Source: Pseudomonas viciae (GTDB lineage: Bacteria > Pseudomonadota > Gammaproteobacteria > Pseudomonadales > Pseudomonadaceae). From it: a stretch of 64,000 nucleotides of DNA. Shown piece after piece: positions 29,583 to 38,565 of the stretch. How positions within the stretch are numbered: the first letter of the stretch is position 1; every line of letters begins with the position of its first letter. The notes below the pieces were generated by a model. The model searched no databases, had not been told where the DNA came from, and saw only the letters and a program-made list of their open reading frames with translations. The stretch spans positions 5,158,001 through 5,222,000 of the forward strand of contig NZ_CP035088.1 in NCBI RefSeq assembly GCF_004786035.1. The letters run 5' to 3'. The translations under genes and the position numbers were made by a program.

Positions 29583-30347
29583 TTACTTGAGGCTGCCCGA
29601 AAGAAATTGTTGCAGGCGCTCCGATTGCGGATTGACCAGCACTTCGCGTGGGTTGCCGCTTTCTTCGACGATGCCTTTGTGCAGGAACACCAGTTGGTTC
29701 GAGACTTCGCGGGCAAAGCCCATTTCGTGAGTCACCACCACCATGGTCCGGCCTTCCAGGGCCAGGGCCTGCATCACTTTGAGCACGTCACCCACCAGCT
29801 CCGGATCGAGGGCCGACGTCGGCTCATCGAACAGCATCACCTCAGGCTCCACCGCCAGCGCCCGGGCAATCGCCACGCGCTGTTGTTCGCCGCCGGACAT
29901 GTGGCCCGGGTAAGCGTCCTTGCGATGCGCCACGCCGACCTTGTTCAGGTAATACTCGGCCTTTTCGCGAGCCTCGGCCTTGGCCACGCCCAGCACATGC
30001 ACCGGCGCTTCCATGATGTTTTCCAGCGCGGTCATGTGGGACCACAGGTTGAAATGCTGGAACACCATCGACAATCGCGAACGCATGCGCTGCAGCTGCT
30101 TGGCGTCCGCAGCCTTCAAGGCGCCATCCTTGCCGGCCACCAGTTTCAGCTCTTCGTTGTTGAGCAGAATCTTGCCGGCATGGGGTTGCTCAAGCAGGTT
30201 GATGCAACGCAGGAAAGTACTTTTGCCCGAGCCACTGGAGCCGATGATGCTGATCACATCGCCGGCGGCGGCTTTCAGGGACACGCCCTTGAGCACTTCG
30301 TGACTGCCATAGCGTTTATGCAGGTCTTGGACTTCAAGCTTGTACAT
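29583..30347 (-). CDS. aotP: Arginine/ornithine ABC transporter, ATPase AotP
   Basis: ATP-binding subunit (254 aa). Walker [10 protein letters not shown] (residues 36-44), signature [14 protein letters not shown], Walker [13 protein letters not shown], and an H-loop in VVVTHEMGF. It closely resembles HisP/AotP for basic amino acids. The start is ATG at 30347 ([10 protein letters not shown]); a five-residue extension is possible. Only 56 nt separate it from aotM, so there is no room for aotO. Confidence 0.95.
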   Translation of the reverse strand: MYKLEVQDLHKRYGSHEVLKGVSLKAAAGDVISIIGSSGSGKSTFLRCINLLEQPHAGKILLNNEELKLVAGKDGALKAADAKQLQRMRSRLSMVFQHFNLWSHMTALENIMEAPVHVLGVAKAEAREKAEYYLNKVGVAHRKDAYPGHMSGGEQQRVAIARALAVEPEVMLFDEPTSALDPELVGDVLKVMQALALEGRTMVVVTHEMGFAREVSNQLVFLHKGIVEESGNPREVLVNPQSERLQQFLSGSLK

Positions 30348-30403
30348 GCGGTCGGTTCTCACAAAACGTCAGTCGTTGAGCAGTCGATCGGATCGATGCG
30401 TTA

Positions 30404-31102
30404 TCAGTGCTTGCGCGGGGCCAGGTAACCCAGCCAGCGGCGTTCGGCCAGTTTGAACAGGCGCACCAGGATGAAGGTCAGGCACAGGTAGAAAACGCCG
30501 GCCGTGATGTAAGCCTCGAACGGCAAGTAGTACTGCGCATTCACCGTGCGCGCGGCACCGGTGATGTCAATCAGGGTCACGATGGACGCCAGACTGGTGG
30601 TCTGCAGCATCATGATCACTTCGTTGCTGTATTGCGGCAGCGCCCGGCGCAGGGCCGACGGCAGCAGGATCCGGCGATACAGCTTGTAGCGCGACATGCC
30701 CATGGCCTTGGCCGCCTCGATCTCACCGTTAGGCGTGGCCCGCAGGCTGCCGGCGATGATTTCGGCGGTGTAGGCACTGGTGTTGATGGCAAAGGCCAGG
30801 CATGCACAAAAGGTCGCGCTGGACAGCCACGGCCAGAGGAAACTCTCGCGCACGGCTTCGAACTGCGCCAACCCGTAGTAGATCAAGAACAGCTGCACCA
30901 GCATCGGCGTGCCGCGAATCACGTAGGTGTAGAGCCACGCCGTCATGTTGACGACCGGCTGCTTGGACACCCGCATCAGCCCCAGAGGCAGCGCCGCCAG
31001 CAGACCGAAAAACAGCGACAGCGCCAGCAGCTTCAAGGTGGTCAGCAGGCCACTGAAGTACAGCGGCAGGGCTTCATAAATGACGTTGTAGTCGAAGATC
31101 AT
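30404..31102 (-). CDS. aotM: Arginine/ornithine ABC transporter, permease AotM
   Basis: A 232 aa inner-membrane permease of the HisM type with about five hydrophobic helices. The cytoplasmic coupling loop is EAAKAMGMSRYKLYRRILLPSALRR, within about residues 130-155. It pairs with AotQ. Its ATG overlaps the aotQ stop (ATGA). Confidence 0.95.
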   Translation of the reverse strand: MIFDYNVIYEALPLYFSGLLTTLKLLALSLFFGLLAALPLGLMRVSKQPVVNMTAWLYTYVIRGTPMLVQLFLIYYGLAQFEAVRESFLWPWLSSATFCACLAFAINTSAYTAEIIAGSLRATPNGEIEAAKAMGMSRYKLYRRILLPSALRRALPQYSNEVIMMLQTTSLASIVTLIDITGAARTVNAQYYLPFEAYITAGVFYLCLTFILVRLFKLAERRWLGYLAPRKH

Positions 31103-31788
31103 AGATCAGCCGCCCTTACGCCTACCGAGTAGCGCTTCTCAAGGTGACGCAATGCCAGCAACGAGACACTGGTGATCACCAGGTACATCGCCGCCACTGC
31201 CAGGAAGAAGGTGAAAGGCTCGCGAGTGGCATCCGCTGCCTGCTTGGCCTTGAACATCATGTCTTGCAGGCCCACCACCGAAATCAGCGCCGTAGCCTTG
31301 GTCAACACCAGCCAGTTGTTGGTGAAGCCCGGAATCGCCAGCCGGATCATCTGCGGCACCAGCACCCGGAAAAACACCTGGAACCCGTTCATGCCGTACG
31401 CCATGCCCGCCTCGGCCTGCCCCTTGGGGATCGCCATGAACGCACCGCGAAAGGTTTCCGACAGGTACGCACCGAAGATGAAACCCAGGGTGCCGATACC
31501 GGCCGCCAGCGGGTTCAGGTCGATGTAATCGTCATAACCGAGCATCGGTGCTACGCGGTTGAGCAGGTCCTGGCCGCCGTAGAAAATCAGCAGGATCAGC
31601 ACCAGATCGGGAATGCCGCGAATGACCGTGGAATACAGGTCACCCAACCACGCCAACCAACGCACCGGCGAGAGGCGCAACGCGACCCCGATCAGCCCCA
31701 GGACAATGGCCAGGACCATGGACGACAAGGCGAGCTGAAGCGTCAACCATGCGCCATCGAGGATGACAGCCCCGTAGCCTTTCAACAT
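31099..31788 (-). CDS. aotQ: Arginine/ornithine ABC transporter, permease AotQ
   Basis: A 229 aa inner-membrane permease of the HisQ type. EAA loop AEAGMAYGMNGFQVFFRVLVPQM around residues 120-145, and VIRGIPDLVLILLIFYG as the conserved early segment. It is translationally coupled to aotM and lies 90 nt after aotJ. Confidence 0.95.
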   Translation of the reverse strand: MLKGYGAVILDGAWLTLQLALSSMVLAIVLGLIGVALRLSPVRWLAWLGDLYSTVIRGIPDLVLILLIFYGGQDLLNRVAPMLGYDDYIDLNPLAAGIGTLGFIFGAYLSETFRGAFMAIPKGQAEAGMAYGMNGFQVFFRVLVPQMIRLAIPGFTNNWLVLTKATALISVVGLQDMMFKAKQAADATREPFTFFLAVAAMYLVITSVSLLALRHLEKRYSVGVRAADL

Positions 31789-31878
31789 GATTCAGGTCCT
31801 CGAAAGTGGGATGAAAAAATGGCGCAAACCGCAGAGATCCTGTTGCTTGCGCCATTTCGCACGAGTGGCGGGACGTCG

Positions 31879-32652
31879 TTACTTGCCGTAGATGTCGAAG
31901 GCGAAGTACTTGTCCTGGATTTGCTTGTATTTGCCGTTCTCGCGAATAGCGGCAATCGCGCTGCTGATCTTGTCTTTCAGCGCATCACCCTTGCGAACCG
32001 CGATACCAATACCGTCGCCGAAGTATTTCTCATCGGTGAAGGCCGGGCCGACGAACGCAAAGCCTTTGCCGGCGTCGGTTTTCAGGAAACCGTCATCCAA
32101 CAGCGTAGCGTCTGCCACGGTACCGTCGAGACGGCCGGCGGCTACATCCAGGTAGATCTCGTTCTGCGAACCGTACGGTTTGATCTCGGCACCCAGCGGG
32201 GCCAGGACTTCACGGGCGAAACGCTCGTGGATCGAACCGCGCTGCACGCCGATGTTCTTGCCCTTGAGCTCGGCCAGGCCGTCGCTGACCTGGGTACCGG
32301 CCTTCATCACCAGACGCGCCGGGGTGTTGTAGTACTTGTTGGTGAAATCAACGGATTTCTTGCGATCTTCAGTGATCGACATGGACGACAGAATCGCGTC
32401 GATCTTGCGGACCTTGAGCGCCGGGATCAGGCCGTCGAATTCCTGCTCGACCCACACACACTTGACCTTCATCTCTTCACACAGCGCATTGCCGATGTCG
32501 TAGTCGAAACCGACGATGCTGCCATCCGGGGCTTTCGAGGCAAACGGAGGGTACGCCGCTTCGATACCGATCTTCAGAGGCTTCTCATCGGCGAATGTCG
32601 GCAGGGACAGCACGGACAGTGCCAGGGCGCCAAGCAGCACAAGTTTCTTCAT
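31879..32652 (-). CDS. aotJ: Arginine/ornithine-binding periplasmic protein AotJ
   Basis: Solute-binding protein of 257 aa with a signal peptide ([18 protein letters not shown], cleavage after TFA). The mature protein matches the lysine/arginine/ornithine-binding family: [37 protein letters not shown], and the ligand-site segment [14 protein letters not shown]. First gene of the aot operon, reading toward aotQ-aotM-aotP-argR. Confidence 0.95.
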   Translation of the reverse strand: MKKLVLLGALALSVLSLPTFADEKPLKIGIEAAYPPFASKAPDGSIVGFDYDIGNALCEEMKVKCVWVEQEFDGLIPALKVRKIDAILSSMSITEDRKKSVDFTNKYYNTPARLVMKAGTQVSDGLAELKGKNIGVQRGSIHERFAREVLAPLGAEIKPYGSQNEIYLDVAAGRLDGTVADATLLDDGFLKTDAGKGFAFVGPAFTDEKYFGDGIGIAVRKGDALKDKISSAIAAIRENGKYKQIQDKYFAFDIYGK

Positions 32653-32814
32653 CTTGGAACTCCATCGGTAAAGGGCGAAAACGGCAGAGTGAGCAACAGC
32701 CCAATATGCGAATGGGTGGAACGAACTTTGGTGCTGCGTCCTAGGAAGCCCACGTTTTATTCAACGTGAGCCACGACGAGCGAGTGATCGGCATTCTAAC
32801 GACAGGTCCGAAGC

Positions 32815-32835
32815 CGATATTTCTTCAATGCGACA
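32815..32835 (-). promoter_or_regulatory. Candidate ArgR half-site upstream of aotJ
   Basis: On the minus strand TGTCGCATTGAAGAAA at 32835 matches TGTCGC-N8-AA. It lies about 165 bp upstream of the aotJ start. A clear second half-site in the adjoining 21 bp is not visible. Confidence 0.45.
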
Positions 32836-33148
32836 ACAAATTACAGAAGCACCGAGAAAGCTGTTCAAGCACATTGACAGCCCCGCAAATTCATGCAAGA
32901 GCAAAAGAAGGGAAACCGATCTATGCTGCAAATAGCGGGCCCATTATTCGCAAACCCTTCTAATCCGGCAAGCACAGCGTGTCGGCTTATTTTATGAGGG
33001 GTAGGCAAAGGCCCTGAAACGGGGCTTTGCGTTTCCCGCCGCCCCGTTGTGGCGCCTTTGGTTACACATTTCGAAACACGGGTAACGTTCGGAAGCGTCC
33101 TGCTTTGAAGGTCGATATTTATTCGCCGACTGCTCCAGGCGCGCTGAG
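32836..33148. other. Gene-free stretch between aotJ and acsA
   Basis: No ORF with acceptable codon use or start. This is the far upstream part of the aotJ regulatory region; the REP pair and the acsA terminator follow it. Confidence 0.5.
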
Positions 33149-33237
33149 TTGTGGGAGCAAAGCTTGCTCGCGATGCAAGCGCCTCGGTTTCTGAAGGACC
33201 GCATCGCCTGCATCGCGGGCAAGCCTTGTTCCCACAA
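33149..33237. repeat. REP pair (degenerate, inverted)
   Basis: TTGTGGGAGCAAAGCTTGCTCGCGAT and inverted ATCGCGGGCAAGCCTTGTTCCCACAA flank about 35 nt. The same variant as at 28351. Confidence 0.9.
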
Positions 33238-33282
33238 ATCGGGGATAAATCCCCTCTCCACAAGGATCCACGCCGGACGCAT

Positions 33283-33321
33283 AAAAAAGCCCCACCCGGC
33301 AAATACCGGGCAGGGCTTTTC
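33283..33321 (-). terminator. Terminator of acsA
   Basis: In the minus direction AAAAGCCCTGCCCGG-TATTT-GCCGGGTGGGGCTTTTTT, a long stem with one imperfect pair and a T-run. Confidence 0.9.
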
Positions 33322-33338
33322 GGTGTTACACGCTACCG

Positions 33339-35294
33339 TCAGGCGACGTTCATGGTCTTGTGCGTCTCGATCAGATGCGCCACCACACCCGGGTCGGCCA
33401 GGGTGGAGATATCACCCAACCCATCGTATTCCGCCGTGGCGATCTTGCGCAGGATGCGGCGCATGATCTTGCCGGAACGGGTTTTCGGCAGGCCCGGGGC
33501 CCACTGGATAACATCCGGCGAGGCAATCGGACCGATCTCCTTGCGCACCCAGTTCTTCAGCTCCAGGCGCAGGGCTTCGCTGGTTTCCTCGCCAGCATTC
33601 AAGGTGACGTAGACATAGATGCCCTGCCCCTTGATGTCGTGCGGCACACCGACCACCGCCGCTTCGGCGACTTTCGGGTGGGCGACCATGGCGCTTTCGA
33701 TCTCGGCCGTGCCCATGCGGTGGCCGGACACGTTGAGCACGTCATCCACTCGACCAGTGATCCAGTAGTAACCGTCTTCGTCACGACGCGCACCGTCACC
33801 GGTGAAATACATGCCGCTGAAAGTCTTGAAATAGGTGTCGACAAACCGATCGTGGTCGCCGTACAGCGTCCGCGCCTGGCCTGGCCACGAATCGAGGATC
33901 ACCAGGTTGCCTTCGGCAGCGCCTTCCACCAGGTTACCGAGGTTGTCCACCAGCGCCGGCACCACACCAAAGAACGGACGCGTGGCCGAACCCGGTTTCA
34001 ACGCCGTAGCACCTGGCAACGGGCTGATCAGCACGCCACCGGTTTCGGTCTGCCACCAGGTGTCGACGATCGGGCAACGCTCCTTGCCAACATTCTTGTA
34101 GTACCAGCCCCAGGCTTCCGGGTTGATCGGCTCGCCCACCGAACCCAACAGGCGCAGGCTGCTGCCATCAGCGCCTTCGACGGCGGCGGTACCCGAAGCC
34201 ATCATCGCGCGGATGGCGGTCGGCGCGGTGTAGAGGATGTTGACCTTGTGCTTGTCGATGACCTTGGCCACCCGGGTAATGTCCGGATAGTTCGGCACGC
34301 CTTCGAACAGCAGCGTGGTCGCGCCATTGGCCAGCGGGCCGTAGACGATATAGCTATGGCCGGTGACCCAACCCACGTCAGCGGTGCACCAGTAGACTTC
34401 GCCAGGCTTGTAGTCGAACACCCGCTCATGGGTCAGCGCCGCGTACAGCAAGTAGCCGGCCGTGGTGTGCTGCACGCCCTTGGGCTTGCCGGTGGAACCG
34501 GAGGTGTAGAGGATGAACAGCGCTTCCTCGGCACCCATTTCCTTCGGCGCGCAAACGGTGCCGGCCACTTTCATCAGGTCTTCGTACCAGATGTCACGGT
34601 GCTGGTTCCACTTGATGCCGCCACCGGTGCGCTTGCACACGATGACCTTCTGGATGCTGCTGGTTTCCGGGTTGGTCAACGCGTCATCGACGTTGGCCTT
34701 GAGCGGGATCTTCTTGCCGGCGCGAACGCCTTCGTCGGCGGTGATCACCACTTTGGATTTGCAATCGATGATCCGACCGGCCAGTGCTTCAGGCGAGAAA
34801 CCGCCGAACACCACCGAGTGAATCGCGCCGATCCGGGCACAGGCCAGCATGGCGACCACGGCCTCGGGGATCATCGGCATGTAGATCGTCACCACGTCGC
34901 CGCGATGCACGTCCTGGCCGCGCAGGGCATTGGCGAACTTGCAGACTTCTTCATGCAGCTCGCGGTAGGTGATATTGCGGCTCTCGGCAGGGTCATCGCC
35001 CTCCCAGATGATCGCAATCTGATCACCGCGCTCGGCCAGGTGACGGTCGAGGCAATTGTAGGAAACGTTCAAGGTGCCATCGGCAAACCACTTGATATCG
35101 ACATGGTGATCATCGAAGGATGTCTGCTTCACCGTGGTGAAAGGCTTGATCCAGTCGAGACGCTTGGCCTGCTCGCGCCAGAAGCCATCCGGGTTGACCA
35201 CCGACTGCTGATACATGGCCTTATAGGTCGCCTCGTCAGTCAACGTGTTAGCCGCAACCTCGGGACGAACGGGATACAGAGAAGCCGCACTCAT
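33339..35294 (-). CDS. acsA: Acetyl-CoA synthetase
   Basis: Activates acetate to acetyl-CoA through acetyl-AMP. The 651 aa length equals known AcsA. Motifs: [15 protein letters not shown] (AMP-binding P-loop, about 265), [11 protein letters not shown] (about 410), [15 protein letters not shown] (about 500) and the C-terminal [11 protein letters not shown] with the acetylation-regulated Lys (about 610). The start is ATG at 35294 ([10 protein letters not shown]), with GAGG 9 nt upstream; the frame extends to 35384 but without family support. It is monocistronic, next to aot as in P. aeruginosa. Confidence 0.97.
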   Translation of the reverse strand: MSAASLYPVRPEVAANTLTDEATYKAMYQQSVVNPDGFWREQAKRLDWIKPFTTVKQTSFDDHHVDIKWFADGTLNVSYNCLDRHLAERGDQIAIIWEGDDPAESRNITYRELHEEVCKFANALRGQDVHRGDVVTIYMPMIPEAVVAMLACARIGAIHSVVFGGFSPEALAGRIIDCKSKVVITADEGVRAGKKIPLKANVDDALTNPETSSIQKVIVCKRTGGGIKWNQHRDIWYEDLMKVAGTVCAPKEMGAEEALFILYTSGSTGKPKGVQHTTAGYLLYAALTHERVFDYKPGEVYWCTADVGWVTGHSYIVYGPLANGATTLLFEGVPNYPDITRVAKVIDKHKVNILYTAPTAIRAMMASGTAAVEGADGSSLRLLGSVGEPINPEAWGWYYKNVGKERCPIVDTWWQTETGGVLISPLPGATALKPGSATRPFFGVVPALVDNLGNLVEGAAEGNLVILDSWPGQARTLYGDHDRFVDTYFKTFSGMYFTGDGARRDEDGYYWITGRVDDVLNVSGHRMGTAEIESAMVAHPKVAEAAVVGVPHDIKGQGIYVYVTLNAGEETSEALRLELKNWVRKEIGPIASPDVIQWAPGLPKTRSGKIMRRILRKIATAEYDGLGDISTLADPGVVAHLIETHKTMNVA

Positions 35295-35436
35295 GTTTCT
35301 TACCTCGGTGACATAGTTGTTTTTGTATGGTCCCGTTGTAGCCCGGGGCGGGCCTATAGAACCATTCGACGATGGTAGTAACAAGTCCCTACAAAATGTC
35401 GGTACTAACGTGCAAGGCCCTGCCCGCAGGCTTTTC

Positions 35437-35605
35437 CCTGTGTGAGAGTGGGCTTGCTCGTGAGGGAGGTGGGTCAGTCAATATCAATGTTCGATGCACG
35501 CCGTCTTCGCGAGCAAGCCCGCTCCCACAGTTGAATTTCAGTAAACGCCTATTTTGTGTCCAACACAGCCCCCCCTGTGGGAGCGGGCTTGCTCGCGAAG
35601 ACGGC
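35437..35605. repeat. Three REP units (GTGGGAGCGGGCTTGCTCGCGAAG variant)
   Basis: A diverged copy at 35437, an inverted copy ending at 35530 and a third, forward copy at 35573-35605, in the 567 bp between acsA and the DUF2790 gene. This variant carries GCGGGC and GAAGACGG instead of GCGAGC and GATGGCGG. Confidence 0.9.
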
Positions 35606-35805
35606 AGTAAATCCAGCATAGATGTAACAGACAGCCAACGGTCCCTAGGACGATTATTACCAGATCAACCAACAGTGTTTATCAAAACCCGGTCTTTTTG
35701 CGATTAACCCCACCCCCTAAAATCCACCTCGCCAACCGGCAAACACGATTAACGCAACACAGCCCCCACGAAGGCCGTTAATCCAACCTCCAAAACCAAG
35801 CTCCA
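35606..35805. other. C-rich, gene-free stretch upstream of the DUF2790 gene
   Basis: The plus strand is strongly biased toward A and C from about 35690 to 35820. No ORF is supported. It probably holds the promoter of the DUF2790 gene, but no box is recognisable. Confidence 0.4.
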
Positions 35806-35830
35806 CACGCAACCCCAGAAAGGTTGCGTG
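35806..35830 (+). promoter_or_regulatory. Stem-loop in the DUF2790 gene leader
   Basis: CACGCAACC-CCAGAAA-GGTTGCGTG is a perfect 9-bp stem ending 31 nt before the ATG. There is no U-tract. A regulatory or stabilising leader hairpin is possible. Confidence 0.5.
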
Positions 35831-35861
35831 ACCCCACTCGACCTCAAGAAAGGTGAATCAG

Positions 35862-36125
35862 ATGAAAGCTTTATGGGTTCCAGTCCTCGTCGGCCTTTGC
35901 GCCAGCGCGATGGCAGACGAAGCCCCGGCCGATGTCGCCCAGCAAAAACCCGCCATTGAGGAGTACACCTACTCCACCCACCTGGACATCGCCAAAGTCA
36001 TCTCCATGAGCGAGATCCCCAATGTCTGCGAAGTGGTCCCGGCGAAGATGGAATACGACGACTCCAAGGGCCAACGCCACATCCTGCGCTACAGCGTCAT
36101 GGGCAACGGCTGCTCCAACGGCTGA
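35862..36125 (+). CDS. DUF2790 domain protein (small, exported)
   Basis: An 87 aa protein with a signal peptide (MKALWVPVLVGLCASAMADEAPA, cleavage after AMA). The remaining 65 residues match the Pseudomonas DUF2790 family: EEYTYSTHLDIAKVISM, VCEVVPAKMEYDDSKGQRHILRYSVMGNGCSN, with two cysteines that may form a disulphide. ATG at 35862 with AAAGGTG upstream; an in-frame GTG at 35853 is less likely. It is followed after 31 nt by a repeat-protein gene and probably shares its mRNA. Function unknown; some family members respond to copper, which is not shown here. Confidence 0.85.
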   Translation: MKALWVPVLVGLCASAMADEAPADVAQQKPAIEEYTYSTHLDIAKVISMSEIPNVCEVVPAKMEYDDSKGQRHILRYSVMGNGCSNG

Positions 36126-36156
36126 TCGACCTTTAACCCCATCGGGAGCAACCACC

Positions 36157-36372
36157 ATGAAAACCCCACTGATCCTCGCCCTGACCCTGTCCGTGCTGGC
36201 CGCCAATACCTTCGCCGCCGACGGTTTCGATCGCACCGGTTCCGCGGTCGCTGAAGACGGCTACGACCGCACCGGTTCTGCCACCGTCGCGCAAGACGGC
36301 TACGACCGTACCGGCTCCGCTACCGTCGCGGAAGATGGCTACGATCAAACCGGTTCGGCCCGCATCGGCTGA
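36157..36372 (+). CDS. Small exported tandem-repeat protein (DGYDRTGSA repeats)
   Basis: A 71 aa protein not recognised by name. The signal peptide MKTPLILALTLSVLAANTFA is followed by four near-identical repeats of 12-13 residues: DGFDRTGSAVAE, DGYDRTGSATVAQ, DGYDRTGSATVAE, DGYDQTGSARIG. The mature peptide consists almost wholly of repeats, is acidic and has no cysteine. The start is ATG at 36157, behind GGGAGC; a longer frame from 36022 overlaps the DUF2790 gene and is rejected. The repeats also match at nucleotide level, so copy number may vary between strains. Confidence 0.8.
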   Translation: MKTPLILALTLSVLAANTFAADGFDRTGSAVAEDGYDRTGSATVAQDGYDRTGSATVAEDGYDQTGSARIG

Positions 36373-36447
36373 TCATTACTGGCATTTTCCACGGCCCGGT
36401 TTCGATCGGGCCTGGTTGTGTCTGGAACCGCTTAAAACCCTCCACAA

Positions 36448-36463
36448 ACACAACATGTAGTGC
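36448..36463. promoter_or_regulatory. NrdR-box-like sequence upstream of nrdB
   Basis: ACACAACATGTAGTGC fits the NrdR consensus acaCwAtATaTwGtgt at most positions. A second box about 31 bp away, usual for NrdR, is not obvious. It lies about 400 bp before nrdB. Confidence 0.45.
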
Positions 36464-36631
36464 AAAACCGCAAAAAACGCTGGTTTTTTGATCAAAAAAA
36501 ACCGCCATGCGATCCATGCAAAAAAAATCTTCAGCGGCCAAAGCCTTGTAAACCCTCGCTCCCACGCGGATATGCCACCCGCCAGCCCCTGCGTGGGCTA
36601 TTTCGCCGCACCACGTAGGCAAAAAAGTCCT

Positions 36632-36637
36632 TATAAT
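36632..36637 (+). promoter_or_regulatory. Candidate -10 element of nrdB
   Basis: A perfect TATAAT at 36632-36637, although the matching -35 region is poor. It would give a leader of about 215 nt. The remaining upstream stretch 36373-36859 shows no ORF that I support. Confidence 0.4.
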
Positions 36638-36859
36638 GCCGCCTTAAACGGGCCTGCAATATTCCCTTACAGGGAATCACGCCAGCCTGAAGCCACGCAG
36701 GGGCCAATCACCGCCCAGCGTTCACAGCCGCTTCAGCATGACCCGTACATTTTTCTGTTTGTTGCCTGCGTCAGCTGCAAGAAACGATTTTTCCAAGATC
36801 CACCGTGGCCAGTAGGGCCCTCATCGGGCATCTGGCCCTCACGCAGGAGACGACACGTC

Positions 36860-38107
36860 ATGCTGAGCTGGGACGAATTCGACAAAGAAGACGGCGAAGT
36901 CGCTGTAAAAGGCGCCAACGCCGGCCACGCTTCTGAAGCCAACATGGACCGCCTCGACAGCGCCGGCGGTGCCGCCGCCCTCGAAGCCCGGGCCGTGACG
37001 GCCAGCGACTCGGCCGCGATCATTCGCGCCAAGGCCGCCCTCGACAAACTCGACGTCGCCGAAGGCCTCGCCGAACTCGAAGGCGCCTCCGCCCGTGTCG
37101 CCGTCGATGAAAAGCGCATGATCAACTGCCGCGCCGACCTCAACCAGCTCGTGCCGTTCAAATACGACTGGGCCTGGCAGAAGTACCTGGACGGCTGCGC
37201 AAACCACTGGATGCCGCAAGAAGTCAACATGACCGCCGACATCGCCCTCTGGAAAGACCCGGAAGGCCTGACCGACGACGAGCGCCGCATCGTGATGCGC
37301 AACCTGGGCTTCTTCTCCACCGCCGACTCCCTGGTTGCCAACAACCTGGTCCTGGCCGTGTACCGCCTGATCACCAACCCGGAATGCCGCCAGTACATCC
37401 TGCGCCAGGCCTTCGAAGAGGCGATCCACACCCACGCCTACCAGTACTGCATCGAATCGCTGGCCATGGATGAAGGCGAGATCTTCAACATGTACCACGA
37501 GATCCCATCGGTCGCGAAAAAAGCCGCCTGGGGCCTGAAATACACCCGTTCGATCTCCGATCCGAAGTTCGAAACCGGCACCCCGGAAACCGATAAAGAG
37601 TTGCTGCGCAACCTGATCGCCTACTACTGCGTTCTGGAAGGCATCTTCTTCTACTGCGGCTTCACCCAGATCCTCTCCATGGGCCGCCGCAACAAAATGA
37701 CCGGCGTCGCCGAGCAGTTCCAATACATCCTGCGCGACGAATCCATGCACCTGAACTTCGGCATCGACGTGATCAACCAGATCAAAATCGAAAACCCGCA
37801 CTTGTGGGATGCCGAGATGAAGGAAGAAGCGACCCAGATGATCCTGCAAGGGACTCAGCTGGAAATCGAATATGCACGCGACACCATGCCTCGCGGCGTG
37901 CTGGGCATGAACGCGGCGATGATGGAAGACTATCTGAAGTTCATCGCTAACCGTCGCCTGTCGCAGATTGGTCTGAAGGAAGAGTACCCAGGGACGACTA
38001 ACCCGTTCCCTTGGATGAGCGAGATCATGGACTTGAAGAAAGAGAAGAACTTCTTTGAGACTCGGGTGATTGAGTATCAGACGGGTGGGGCGCTTAGCTG
38101 GGATTGA
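36860..38107 (+). CDS. nrdB: Ribonucleotide reductase class Ia, small subunit NrdB
   Basis: Provides the diferric-tyrosyl radical for deoxyribonucleotide synthesis with NrdA. The 415 aa product shows the metal-ligand segments [11 protein letters not shown] (about 195) and [14 protein letters not shown] (about 295), with Tyr in the helix between. A proline-poor, Ala-rich N-terminal extension of about 60 residues ([20 protein letters not shown]) precedes the core, as in other pseudomonads. The start is ATG at 36860, behind AGGAG; an in-frame extension to 36488 is non-coding leader. nrdA is not in the window, unlike the usual nrdA-nrdB neighbourhood. Confidence 0.96.
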   Translation: MLSWDEFDKEDGEVAVKGANAGHASEANMDRLDSAGGAAALEARAVTASDSAAIIRAKAALDKLDVAEGLAELEGASARVAVDEKRMINCRADLNQLVPFKYDWAWQKYLDGCANHWMPQEVNMTADIALWKDPEGLTDDERRIVMRNLGFFSTADSLVANNLVLAVYRLITNPECRQYILRQAFEEAIHTHAYQYCIESLAMDEGEIFNMYHEIPSVAKKAAWGLKYTRSISDPKFETGTPETDKELLRNLIAYYCVLEGIFFYCGFTQILSMGRRNKMTGVAEQFQYILRDESMHLNFGIDVINQIKIENPHLWDAEMKEEATQMILQGTQLEIEYARDTMPRGVLGMNAAMMEDYLKFIANRRLSQIGLKEEYPGTTNPFPWMSEIMDLKKEKNFFETRVIEYQTGGALSWD

Positions 38108-38144
38108 TTCGAAAGAAAAATCCTAGGCTGCACGCGTAACTAAG

Positions 38145-38168
38145 AACCCCGTGAAAACGGGGTTTTTT
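38145..38168 (+). terminator. Terminator of nrdB
   Basis: ACCCCGT-GAAA-ACGGGGT with six T residues, 37 nt after the stop. Confidence 0.92.
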
Positions 38169-38305
38169 GTATTCTACGGAACCAAAACCGCGTTTAACTT
38201 CAGGACAGGTACGTTACCTCTGCCCTACGAAAAACTCAGAATCGTTCCGTATTGACGCCGTATTGCCTAGTCGGATTTTTGCGAGGGTTTTGAGATTCAA
38301 TCAGA

Positions 38306-38338
38306 AGCCGTCGTCCATTGTTCGGGCGGCGGTTTTTT
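38306..38338 (+). terminator. Second plus-strand terminator after nrdB
   Basis: AGCCGTCGTCC-ATTGTTC-GGGCGGCGGTT pairs over 11 bp (with G-U pairs) and ends in T6. No ORF lies between it and the nrdB terminator, so it may end a small RNA of about 140 nt or be a relic of a lost gene. Confidence 0.6.
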
Positions 38339-38380
38339 GTTGGTGATATGGAATTTGGGGCTGCTCCGTAGCCCAGCGGT

Positions 38381-38484
38381 AGCAAGCTCCCTCGCCACAG
38401 GTTGGTGTCAGGGCGCAGGTGGGTGGCAGGTTTGATGGCCGGGTTGATTTTGGGAATCGCGAGCAAGCTCGCTTCCACAGGGGG
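38381..38484. repeat. REP pair (degenerate)
   Basis: AGCAAGCTCCCTCGCCACAG and GAATCGCGAGCAAGCTCGCTTCCACAG have the same orientation here and are separated by about 55 nt, in the gene-free stretch before the zinc-ribbon gene. Confidence 0.8.
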
Positions 38485-38565
38485 TTTATGGCGTGTTGAA
38501 ACTTTGGGTGCAGCCCGCCGCGTCCTTCGGTATTAATACACTTCCTCTCACGGACCCGAGCCCCG

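Noticed and set aside
36022..36156. N-terminal extension of the repeat protein
   Set aside because: It overlaps the DUF2790 gene in another frame and would remove the clear signal-peptide start at 36157.
36488..36859. N-terminal extension of nrdB by 124 codons
   Set aside because: No family member has it; it contains the TATAAT element and lacks a ribosome-binding site, whereas 36860 has AGGAG.
38236..38478. An 80-codon minus-strand frame in the gap before the zinc-ribbon gene
   Set aside because: It runs through REP sequence and the orphan terminator, has no start signal and no recognisable domain.
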